Origin: Meghimatium bilineatum
Taxonomy: Eukaryota; Mollusca; Gastropoda; Stylommatophora; Philomycidae
Length of the DNA stretch: 64,000 bases
Assembly: GCA_034231615.1 (NCBI GenBank)
Contig: CM067315.1
Span: 14,991,267-15,055,266, forward strand
Direction of reading: 5' to 3'
The position numbers and the translations under genes are program-made. Under the pieces are notes generated by a model that saw nothing but the letters and a program-made list of their open reading frames with translations, searched no databases and was not told where the DNA came from. Shown here piece by piece: positions 1 through 12,700 of this stretch; positions within the stretch are counted from its first letter, which is position 1, and each line of letters begins with the position of its first letter.

Positions 1-721
1 TCACTGTATCGACTCTAATTGCCGGCTGGCATTGACCTGTTGTATCTGAATATGATTTTATTATTATTCGGTGCAGGAATCTCAATTAATACAAATGTCA
101 TTCCAATATGGCAGAGCCCCGGTTATTGGAGCTTTCATGATTTTATTATGACTTCTCAATAAAAGCATTTCAAAATAGACACTGTAGCTGACAATTTCTT
201 CTCAAAAGTCACTCTTATTTGAATTATTTAGCAAGTAATAGTGATAAAACGGACTTAGAATCAGATACAGAATCGAACTAGGATTCAAGTAACAGGCAGA
301 TACGAGATAGTTCTGCAAGTGTTGTACATCCACTTTGAAAACAGGAGCATGGCACTGCTATTGCTAGACAAAATCATTCATAAAATACAACAGGACAGGT
401 ACATTCTTGGAAATGAAATCTTTTTGATAAAAGTTTGAGAAAAACATTTTTCGAACGTATATTCTTGTCTGAATGTTTCACAGCTCTAATGTTATTCTTT
501 GATTTTTTAAATAGTCCTTAAAATTATCGCTAGCTTAACTCATCATATCTAAAAAATAATGGCAGTGCCAGACTGGGATTGAAGTCATGGCAGCAAAAGT
601 CTTACATTTCACAGTGAGATAATTATATAGCAACAAATAAAATAAATCAGGAGTTGAAGACCTCAAAAAAAAAATCAGAACTGTCTCTGATATAAAAAAT
701 GCAATAAAATGTTCACCTTAC
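1..721. other. Last visible FGGY intron, no feature recognised
   Basis: AT-rich sequence downstream of exon C14 in gene orientation. I see no open frame, repeat array or transposon motif that I can support. Confidence 0.5.
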
Positions 722-783
722 CTTGATACCGTGATATCTGGCTCAACAACAGATCCCTGGCCTCCCATCAATGACATAACAGA
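722..783 (-). CDS. FGGY: FGGY exon C14 (last exon inside the window)
   Basis: 62 bp, phase 0 in and 2 out, acceptor ATCCTCTAG, donor CAAG|GTAAGG. Codes [20 protein letters not shown] plus a split codon. The match to the family here is short, so this is the least certain exon, but splice sites and phase both fit. The terminal exon lies left of base 1. Confidence 0.78.
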
Positions 784-3700
784 CTAGAGGATGTGAAATG
801 AAGTAACCATGTCAAATATGTATTAGTTACTAATTATGGTCTGGCTCTGTGGCTAAGAGGTGTGATGATGCAATGACTTGCGTATTAGAATTTGATTAAA
901 GTAAGGGAGAGTTGCCTAATGTGAAGTCAACATATCTCCCCTTCACTCTCCCTATCTCCTGATCTCATTGGCAAGACAAGGTTGAGATAATTACCAAAAG
1001 CTAGAAAGGATCTAACGATTTGGTATGGGTCACAATAATTATATTAACCCTTTTAGCCCCGGCTGTTCAGGAAAAACTCTGGGCTTAATTCCCAGGGCAA
1101 GGAGAATAACTCAGTACGAATGAGAAGTGATTGTGCAAGAAAATTAATATAAAATACAATTTGAAATAAATTTGTATGATTCAAAGTCCGATTAACAGAG
1201 AAATGGAAGAGAAACTGATCTGTGAACTTATCTTTGTGAATGTCATTAAGATAAGTTTACTTGTCCTGTAACATGCGAGAGGGAAAAAAATGAGTACCAG
1301 ATTCATGTTGGTTTCATTTACTTGTGTCAATTTGTTTGCTGATAAATGTACAAATGAAAGCTGCAAAGAAGGATCCCTTGCACAGCATGACAACAAGTCT
1401 TTAACTGTTAACTACTCCAAACATATATGTCTAATTCACATAAAGAAAGCCCTAGATATCTGGTGAAATAGGTTTCCAAAACAGATATTGTTTTTCAGAA
1501 AATTTTCATACTGGCTTACACGTTTGTTCTGCGTGTAACCTCAAAGAATGACTTACATAGAAATAGTGAAAACTAGACCTAGTCTCAAAAGCAGAGTAAT
1601 CTCAATCAATGTCATTTGCAGGACCTGATTTCTCGTGAAATTGATCAATATTGACATAGATCAGCTGCATTGACTATTCTCAATCATTACTAAATCTATG
1701 GTGTGCGGGGCGGGATGCTTCTTCTTCTTCTTCAGCGTTCATCCTCAAACTCCTGCTGGATCTCCCTTTTAGCGTGACCATGGTCCTACTAGATTTCCAG
1801 CAGGATGTAGTCTAGAGACTGGAAATGCATTATGTTGCTGTTTTATTTTCCGCCAATGGCCCGACACATCCGTCTTCGGCGGGAAGGGCTGGATGCGTAC
1901 ATTACCAATTATACCTACACTACACATCGCCGCTAATTTCATCTAGGCCTAAGAAATACTGAACTACTACCCCATCAATGTCTGATTCATTCATGGTCTC
2001 TTAAAAATTCATTTAACAATTGCCTATCAACATCATCTGAATCATAAGTAGGTCCATTTTTACCACGTTTTGATGAAAATTGAAGGTCATAATTTGAAGG
2101 AAACAGAGATGTGAAGGAAGTTTATAGAAGTAGAGGAAATGGGTGAGGATAAAAGTCAATTCCATAGGATAAAAGTCAATATTAACGTGAATGAAAAGGT
2201 TTCTGTCCTCTAAGGACATATCAGTAATTCCAAAACCATCATCAATGTAATGACGGTAATGGACAGGGCCCTGAAAACTATAAAAGATAAGGTATTCAAG
2301 ATGACACATAAAATAAATAAACAAGAGTAGCTAGGGTCCATTTTAATATCCAAGGGTACACCGTTAATTTGGTCAAAAAAAAGTGTCCATCAAACTCGAA
2401 AAAGGTCAATGTAAGGACTAATTCAGTCAGTTGAGTAAATGTTGTATAGTGTAAGGACTAATTCAGTCAGTTGAATAAATTTTGTACAATGTAAGGACTA
2501 ATTCAGTCAGTTGAATAAATTTTGTACAATGTAAGGACTAATTCAGTCAGTTGAATAAATGTTGTACAGTGGAATCCCATTATAACAACTTGGTCCGGAC
2601 CGACAAAATATATATGTACTAACAGAAATTCGCTATAGGCAGTACAAACAATATAGAATAAATATAATTGGGGATTTTGAAAATTGTTGTTATATAGGGA
2701 AATGTTTATAAAAGACTGAGTTATTGAGGGATTGCATTATTGAGGTTGGGGCATCTCAATTGTTCATACTAGCTTCCGGTAGGTTCAGAATTTGATTCAG
2801 TTCATGCTAAAGTCGGATGTAGCAGACCAAAAGGTACGGATTTTGCAGCAATGATGTAAATCATGGTACAACTCATTCTACGAATTTCTAGGTTTTTGCA
2901 GCAATGATGTAAAGCATGGTACAACTCATTCTACGAATTTCTAGGAATTTTGCAGCAATGATGTAAAGCATGGTACAACTCATTCTACGAATTTCTAGGA
3001 ATTTTGCAGCAATGATGTAAAACATGGTACAACTCATTCTACGAATTTCTAGAAATTTTGCAGCAATGATGTAAAGCATGGTACAACTCATTCTACGAAT
3101 TTCTAGGAATTTGAGAATGAATGCAGAAGAAGATTCACAGTTGAACATTTTTTTTCATCACAGCCAACTTCCAGGTTGACATAACTTCAGGAAACGATAC
3201 AATATCATATGATATTACCAAGGATACATATTGATGTTACCTTTAACAATACACATACAGTGGAAATTTTCTATAGTGCATTCTGGTATAACAAATTTCA
3301 CTATAACATCATCATCATCATCAGGTGCCATGCCGGCTGACGTAGGTGGTCATGGCTCTCCACAGTATTATGTATCATAGTCGTTGTTTCCTTGCCGTGT
3401 CAGGTTGTCAAACTGTCTAATATTTTCTCACGTTGTCGCCCTCTGTCTCTGTTGCCTTCAATTTTGCCTGTTGTGACTATGTTCTCTAAACCTGCCTGTC
3501 TCATGAAGTGGCCAAAAAAAGAAGATTGACTTTTTCTTATATTGTTGATTAAGGTCCGTTTCACATTTTACTCTTTCAACACCTCTACATTAGTTTTTCT
3601 GGCAGTCCATGGTATTCTCAGCATTCTTCTGTAGAACCACATCTCTGTTGCCTCTAATTTCCCCATTTTCCAGTTTGTTTATTGTCCAAGACTCGCACCC

Positions 3701-6700
3701 ATATGTTAGTATATGGGTTATATAGCACATATAACAACACTTTTAAAAAATCCCCAATTATATTTATTCCATATTGTTTGCACTGTATATAGCAAATTTC
3801 TATTACATACATATTTTGTTGGTCCAGACCAAGTTGTTTCAAGTCAGTCCAGACCAACACGATTTCACTGTAATAAGGTGACGCATCAATACCTATCTCT
3901 GTTAATATCACATTTTATTTGTGTTACTGTGGTCCCTGCCTGTTTGTAAGATATTCTCTTGATTATTAGATACTTGTACTTAGACTGCTACCTATCATTA
4001 ATTTTGCTATAATGGCAGAGACATTTACCTGAAGACTGCCAACTTTTCCTGAAGCAGTCGCCCCTAACATGGCAGCTCCCAACAGCACAGACTCGTTAAC
4101 TTCCGGTAATACTATAGGCAGTCCTGGAAAAAATAAATGAAAAAAATAATATATATGCTTATATAAGCTTATTATAAAGGATCTACTTAGATGAGTATGA
4201 TAGCATAGGCCAAATCAGCATTTCAAAAGATGTTACACATTTTATGCAATGGAGCAGTATAAATGCATAAGTGAATTCAAGTGATAAGATGTTATATTGA
4301 ACCAATTCTTCTTTATGGATACGAAGCATGGACAGTAAATGAAGAGCTCAAGATGAACTGGAGGCAACTGAGATGTGGTTTTTGAGAAGAATGATGAAAA
4401 TTCCATGGACAACCAAGAAAAGTAATGTAGAAGTCCCCAAAGATGCTGGAGTAAAAAGAGAAACTAAAGCAAAAATTATAAGCAGGCAAGATTTTTATGG
4501 CATATGTTTAGAAAAGCAAAGCTTGAAACATTTAGTAACCACCGGAAAGATCAAGGGGAGAAGAGACAGAAGAAGACAAAGAGATAAATTTCTGGATGGT
4601 TGCTACTGTGACACACAAAAAAATGTCACAAACTGAACAAGAGTTGTGGAGAAACATGATCGCCTATGCCACTCGGCATGGCACTTGATTAATTTATATT
4701 CATATGCAGGTCTAAGTAGTTTTACAATGTATATGTGTGTGTTGAGACTAATTTCTCATTTTATATAAATATATTTGTGAATACTTCATTTATTGTTTAT
4801 AATAAAAGATACAGTGAAATGTAGGACTTGGTAGTTTTACACGGCGATGACGTGCACTGAAACTATAGTTTATGATTATATAGATTGCCTATATATTTTC
4901 GAATTTTTTGGTGGATAATTCATTTTGGTTTATAATAAAGGACACAGTTACGTGTAAGTAGTTTATACACTGTTACTGTATTCTATTAATTTAAATTTTG
5001 CTGTAATTAATTATTATTATAATTTCGTTTAGTCATAGACAAGCATTCGCATGTATTCGATAACCTTCTTTCCTGATGTCCCTTACCGGAATCATGGGCA
5101 CAGGTCTTTATTTCCGACGTCATGCTCTAATTTTGCAGAGCTAACATATTTGCCTGATTCTAGATTCTCTCACGGTATAGTCATATCCTGAACATAGCTG
5201 TTTTTCACCATACCTCAGATACATAATAATAAGTATCATAACCTGTCAGAGTCGTAGGGATACAATGGATACATCAGCATAAAAAGTTCTCCAAACAATT
5301 ATATTCTCAGCCATCAGAGGAGTGTAGAAAAATCACATTCCTTGATGTTACAAACACAGGAGTTTCTCTGTCCACCTTTCCTCCTCACACCCTCGACCAT
5401 TCCTTGCAAAATAATTTTTTAAAGCGAGTCGTGTCTCGTTTCATATCCAAACCAAACAAGTTTATGCTGTTTCACAACTCCAAAATTCCAGTGTAAGATT
5501 TATATGGGTAGAATTTTACTTGTTGGCATCAAAATCCTCTCCGAAACTTGGCTTATCAGCAAGCAGAAAAAACACAACTGTTGTTCTATGCCATTTTGGA
5601 AAAGGTACATAGGTTCATAGCAATGGCACAATGTATAAGTAGTTAGCTAGGACCATGGTCAGGGCTAGAGTTAATTTTCCCCAGTGTGATATGCAATGTT
5701 GGGTTCTCTGAATATTGTTGCACTACTATATTGACAAACCTGGAGCATCTATTCTTTTACCTAGAACATCTATTTTCTCACCTATAACACCTGCCCTCAC
5801 CTAGAACATAATGCGTAACATGAACATATTTTCTCACCTAATGAAACATAATGCTTAACATCTACTTTCTCACCTGTCCTTCTTTTATCTTACCTAGGAC
5901 ATTCAAGCCAACTACGAACATCTATTCTCACCTAGAACATCAGTGTGTGTCTGAACAAAAAGTCTGTTTTTCCGAAGCCCACCGCACAAGTACACTGTAG
6001 ATATAACATGACCACATCTCTCCATCTCTGCAACGATGTGCCGTGTCCCGTACTGGTAACAATAAATACAGCATTTGAACCAGTAAATAATCCACTATTT
6101 ATATATGCTCTGATAACAAACAATTCATTATTTATGTGTGACTTGATAACAAATTTGTTATTTATGTGTGGCAAGATAACAAACAATTCATTATTTATGT
6201 GTGACTTGATAACAAATTTGTTATTTATGTGTGGCAAGATAACAAACAATTCATTATTTATGTGTGACTTGATAACAAATTTGTTATTTATGTGTGGCAA
6301 GATAACAAACAATTCATTATTTATGTGTGACTTGATAACAAATTTGTTATTTATGTGTGGCAAGATGACAAACAATTCATTATTTATGTGTGACTTGATA
6401 ACAAATTTGTTATTTATGTGTGGCAAGATGACAAATAATTCATTATTTATGTGTGACTTGATAACAAATTTGTTATTTATGTGTGGCAAGATGACAAATA
6501 ATTCATTATTTATGTGTGACTTGATAACAAATTTGTTATTTATGTGTGGCAAGATGACAAATAATTCATTATTTATGTGTGACTTGATAACAAATTTGTT
6601 ATTTATGTGTGGCAAGATGACAAACAATTCATTATTTATGTGTGACTTGATAACAAATTTGTTATTTATGTGTGGCAAGATGACAAATAATTCATTATTT

Positions 6701-9700
6701 ATATGCGACCTTATAACAAAAATGAACATTGTCCAGTTCTGTGGTGTCGTGGTATAGAGCGTGTCTGTGACTGCCAATGTACCGAGTTTGAAATTCACAT
6801 CAAGCAATTGTGCATCCACAGTTCAGAAAGTAATGACAAACTACTGAACATAATTACTGCCAAGAAAATCACTACAGCCAAAAATTCTGGGTGATGGCTA
6901 CATCTTGTTTAAGATATGCTAACAATTGTTTTTAATACCAAATAGTTCATTATTTATGTGAGACCTGATAATTCATTATTATTTTGCGATCTGATAACAA
7001 ATAATTTATTATTTATATGCAACATGAGAAAAAATAATTCGTTGTTTATATGCAACCTGAGAAAAAATAATTCGTTATTTATATGCAACCTGAAAATAAT
7101 TCATTATTTATATGCAACCTGAAAATAATTCATTATTTATATGCAACCTGAAAATAATTCATTATTTATATGCAACCTGAGAAAAAATAATTAGATTTGT
7201 TACAATAATTTATCTCATGTACATTTTATTACCTGTTGTAATTCTGTGTTTCAAGGGTTCATAATGGCCTGTCATACATATTGTTTGAGATAGCTAAGGA
7301 GGGTTTGATACCCAACCTTTAGAAGGGCAAAGTAATCTCAAATTTCTATGCTGAAATTGGATGTGTTGGGCTGATAGATGCAGATATTGCAGTCAAGATG
7401 TAACTCAGGACACAATGCATTCAACACATTTGGCTGTCATACGGCTAGTACTACAAGTGCATAGATTTTTGTGTGTCAATCTTGTTGTTGAAATGGTGTA
7501 GAAGATTCTTCTTAAGTGTTCATTTTCAAATTCCTGCTGGATCTCTCTTGTAGCAAAACAATGATTCTACTCGATTTCCAGCAAGATGTAGTCCAGAGAA
7601 AGGAAATGTGTTATGTCGCCATTTTATTTGCGCCAATGGCTCAACACATCCATCTTTGGCAGAGCGTAGAGGATTGGATTTCACTGTATTTGGGCTTTCC
7701 TCATATGAACTCCATCCTTCTAAATGAAATATTATGCTGTCTGCTGAGAGTACCACTCACAGTACGCATCTCCATAACTTCAAGTCATAAACCCCAGGAT
7801 CCATTGAAAAATCCACTTTATAAAAATGACAAGACAGATTCAAACCCATGATCTCTTAAGCATGATGCAAATATTTGTGGTACCTAGATGATTATGCAGT
7901 CTGTTATGTCCTGTGCATAGCTGGGAAATGATCACCTGGTCTCTCTGGAGAGTTGAAGTGTTTATAGCATAATTATGCATGTGATCTTGGTGGTCACTTT
8001 CTCACTTTTATTGGAGATTAGTTTTAATTGTTACTTTGGCTACATCATATGTGGCTCCTATGTCTCACTTTTATTGGAGATTAGTTTTAATTGTTACTTT
8101 GGCTACATCATATGTGGTTCCTATGTCTCACTTTTATTGGAGATTGGTTTTAATTGTTACTTTTGCTATATGATATGTGGTTCCTATGTCTCACTTTTAT
8201 TGGAGATTGGTTTTAATTGTTACTTTGGCTACATCATATGTGGTTCCTATGTCTCACTTTTATTGGTGATTGGTTTTAATTGTTACTTTGGCTACATCAT
8301 ATGTGGTTCCTATGTCTCACTTTTATTGGTGATTGGTTTTAATTGTTACTTTGGCTACATCATATGTGGTTCCTATGTCTCACTTTTATTGGAGATTGGT
8401 TTTAATTGTTACTTTGGCAACATCATATGTGGTTCCTATGTCTCACTTTTATTGGAGATTGGTTTTAATTGTTACTTTGGCTACATCATATGTGGTTCCT
8501 ATGTCTCACTTTTATTGGTGATTGGTTTTAATTGTTACTTTGGCTACATCATATGTGGTTCCTATGTCTCACTTTTATTGGAGATTAGTTTTAATTGTTA
8601 CTTTGGCTACATCATATGTGGTTCCTATGTCTCACTTTTATTGGTGATTGGTTTTAATTGTTACTTTGGCTACATCATATGTGGTTCCTATGTCTCACTT
8701 TTATTGGTGAATGGTTTTAATTGTTACTTTGGCTACATCATATGCGGTTCCTATGTCTCACTTTTATTGGAGATTGGTTTTAATTGTTACTTTGGCTACA
8801 TCATATGTGGTTCCTATGTCTCACTTTTATTGGTGATTGGTTTTACTTGTTACTTTGGCTACATCATATGTGGTTCCTATGTCTCACTTTTATTGGTGAA
8901 TGGTTTTAATTGTTACTTTGGCTACATCATATGTGATTCCTATGTCTCACTTTTATTGGAGATTGGTTTTAATTGTTCATCATCAAGTGACATATTCTTT
9001 CCAGAACTTAGTCTTTCCTATGGATTTCTTGAATTCTCTGTGGTCTTGAGCAAGTTGCCCTGCATCTTCAGTGACATATGCAGGCATTCTTGAATGTCTT
9101 TTGTCCAACAGCGTCTTGGTCGGCCTTTGCCCCTGTTTCCTTCTATCATCCCCTCCATGCCGTCGTGTCTCTTAATATGACAGAAAAAAGCTAGCTTTTT
9201 CTTTAATATAGTTTCAGAAGCCAGCCTTCCTGGACGTTAATTGTTTGTAACACCTCCTGGTTTGTTTTCTTCGCTGTCCATGGTATTCTCAAAACTCTTC
9301 TATAACACTTTAATTCAAATGATGTTATTCTCTTGGCCACTGTTTTATTTAGTGTCCATGCTTCACATCCATATGTTGCCACAGGAAATACACATGTTTG
9401 TATTAAAAACAATTTGGTTCTTATGTTAGTACCTTGCCATAGTTTCTTTATCTGTTTTAATTTTGCCAGCGCCATTCTTCTCTTGATCTCAACTGCACAG
9501 TCCCCCGCATTGTTTATATTAGTTCCTAAATAATCAAAATGTGTCACTTCTTCCAAATTGCAGTTCTCAATATTAATTTTGGATCTTGATTTCGTTTTGT
9601 CAGTTGCTATTATTTTTGTCTTTTTCATATTTAAGAACAAGTTTTGCTGTTCGCTAAACTTTTGGGTTGACTTAATTATGTTCAGTAGGTCATGTTCGTT

Positions 9701-12700
9701 TGTTGTTAATAGCACTGTGTCGTCTGCATATCTAATTTCTGGTATCTGCAGCCCTCCTATATTTATGGGTCTGAAATCAGGCTTCATTGATTCTTGTCTC
9801 ACGCTTCTCATTATATTTTCCGCATAGATGTTTGTATGGAGATACGGTACAGCCTTGTCTTACTCCTTTCTGTACATTGAACCACTCCGATCTTGCACCT
9901 TCAACTTTTACCGCTGCTTCTTGATCTTTATACAGCTCTGCTATTAGTTGTGTAATGTGTTTTGGGAAACCCATATCGTTCATTATTTCCAATAATTGAT
10001 GGTGATTGACACAGTCGAATGTTTTGGTGTAGTCTATGAAGCATGCATGTAATTCTATGTTATACTCTCTACATTTCTCTATGATCATCCTCATGTTAAA
10101 TATATGATCTCTCGTGCCTCTGCCAGTTCTGAAACCTGTTTGCGCTTCGTGGATCTCATCCTCCATCTTGTTATGTATTCTTTTCATTATAACATGCAGT
10201 AGTATTTTACTGGCTTGGCTGATCAAGGCGATTGTTCTATAATTTGAACATATTTGCATATCACCGCTTTTGGGTATTGGTATGTATACTGAACGTTTCC
10301 AGTCCCTTGGCCAAGTTTCTGTTCTCCAGATCTTATTGCATAGCTGATAAAATATGTTTACGCTGCTTTCGCCCCCGGCTGTTTAATTGTTACTTTGGCT
10401 ATATCATATGTGGTTCCTATGTCTCACTTTTGCAGCATTCCACTGGTTCTTAAAGGATTTTTAATTATTTTGATTTTTGAGAAATCATTTAGGTTGTTAC
10501 TCACATTTTTTGCTTCCTTTCTGGTATATTCATGTCATGTTCTAATTTCTACATTCTCAAAAGAGGAGGAGGTGTTCAAACACTACATCCCTCCTCCCTT
10601 GTCTACAGATTTGCCAGCATATAAGGGCATATTGGAGTTGTGCATATTCTATGAAAACAAAGAAATAATTAAAAATTCTGGAAATATTAGGGACCAAATT
10701 ATTTAAATAAAATAAAAATTAGACAAATCATACAATTTAGGCATATCAGAAGAGATGGCACTGCTACAAAACTGTACTAGTGGCAAAAGTTAAGAGTCAG
10801 GCTTCTAAGAGTAAGACAATGAAACAAGTGGAGAGGAAACATTAAGAGATGGACATTCAACATTCAACAACTACAAGCCCTATTGGATAAAGTAGTAAAA
10901 GATAGTGAAGACTCCTCAGTTTAAACAAGAAGAAAACAGAAATAATGGTTGTCTCGAAGAGACATACACCACCAAGATGCAACATAATGATTAATGACAC
11001 ACAAATAACACATGTTGAAAAAATGAAATATCTTGGCACCCTGTTAACATCAGAAGGTAGGTGCTCAAGTGAGATAAAGAGCCAAACAGCACAAGCCAAA
11101 TCAGCATTCCAAGAAATGAGAACCATTTTGTGCAATGGAACACTATCAATGCAGACCCGAATTTGAGTGCTGAGATGTTATGTCGAACCAATTCTCTTTT
11201 TATGGATGAAAAGCAATGACTGTAAACAAAAAAATCAAACCACACCGGAGGCTACAGAAATGTGGTTTCTGAGAAGAATGATGAAAATATCACGGAAAGC
11301 TAAGAAAACAAATGCAGAGGTTCTCATTGATGCTGGCGTAAAAATATTCAATCATATCAGACATTGAAGGTTTCTATGGCATGTGCTGAGAATAACACAG
11401 CTTTAACACTTAATAACCACTGGAAAGATCAAGGGGAGAAGAGACAGGGGATGACAAAGAGAGAAGTTGCTAGATGGACTAGTATGATATTCACAAACCG
11501 AGCTTACTGACAACACAAGATACAGAAAGTCAAGGTTGATTGCCTACACCATGGCACTTGATTCATTGATACAACAGTCTGGTAGAATGTACTGCTGGGA
11601 AAACAACGTTGGAGATGTGTTACTATAGATATTTGTTATGATTGTGGGTCTATCTATCTAAACGCTGTGACCCTGTTTTGCCTTGCAGTTCAGGAATGGA
11701 AGAGTTCTCTGGAGATGGCCTTTTGGATGCTGGATCTAAAACATAACATTGAACTCACAGCTAGAGCCTGCACAGTAGCCAGGTACAAATAAGCCAGTTC
11801 ATCCTCTGTGTCTGTAAGACTAAGTCCAGTCACCTAATGCAACAAAAATGATATAGTTGAATTGATTTGTTTAATTTATTTATTTTTGAGGTTAAAATAG
11901 TAATAAAACCAATAAGAATTATTTTCATTTAGTGATAGTTTTGATATATTTATGAGTGCTTCAAATGAAAATCATAAACAATGATTTTGGTGAAAATATT
12001 CTGAAATCTGTTCATGCTAGACGGGGATTACTTAATAATATCAGAATGAGGCAATCTTGATTTTTTTGGACACATGAGACAGGGAGATCTGAAGAACATA
12101 GATACAATAGGCAAGAGAGACCAAGAATGACAATGAGAGAAAATATTAGATAGTCTGACACCTTGGCAAAACAAAGAGTCAATAATGATCTTGATAAAGG
12201 ATACCAGAAATAAAGAATTGTAGAGATCCGAATTAGACATTCGTTGTAGCAAAGCGAATCAAATACTGGGTCAATTATCCCCTTTATTGCAACACAAAAT
12301 GCTACCAATGACAACAAAAAAACATCTTATCCAAAGTATCTTCATTCCAACCCTGTGCTACCAATGTCATACATGGTCCTTAACAACAAAACATAAGAAA
12401 CAACTATTACAACAGAGATGAGATGTCTGAGAAAAGCCACAGGAGTGACCAGAAGACACAGAATTAAAAACGATGTCATAAGAGAAAGAGTGGGTGTCAT
12501 ATCAATTCTACAATACATACAAAACCAACAGATACAATGGTTTGGTCATCTGGAAAGAATGCCGTGTGATTCATTAGTTTATAAAGCATATACGAAGAGA
12601 GGAGAAGCAGAAAGAAGAGCCAAGGGTAGACCTAGAGTACGCTGGATCGACAACATCAAAGAGACATTACACGAACACCAAATAACATTATCTGAAGCTG

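Larger units (their letters stand above)
2567..3870. mobile_element. pogo/Tigger-like MITE with long inverted arms
   Basis: Starts cagtggaatccc and ends gatttcactg, with TA on both sides (2565-2566 and 3871-3872). About 140 bp at each end are imperfect inverted repeats, both containing the ggtcyggaccraca block and an aataaatataattggggatt block. No transposase is left. The interior holds a 54-bp array and an RTE insertion. The TA target and cagtRgaat-type ends fit pogo/Tigger elements. Confidence 0.6.

Noticed and set aside
5338..5500. PLE RT fragment [13 protein letters not shown]
   Set aside because: Only about a dozen residues match, and downstream frames do not continue the motif.
5932..6819. 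295-residue minus-strand and 270-residue plus-strand proteins at 5.9-6.8 kb
   Set aside because: Products of a 63-bp array. The real coding use here is exon C12 in a different minus frame.
7975..9093. 372-residue hydrophobic protein from the 63-bp array
   Set aside because: Same frame arithmetic; no unique N- or C-terminal domain and an RTE insertion splits the array.
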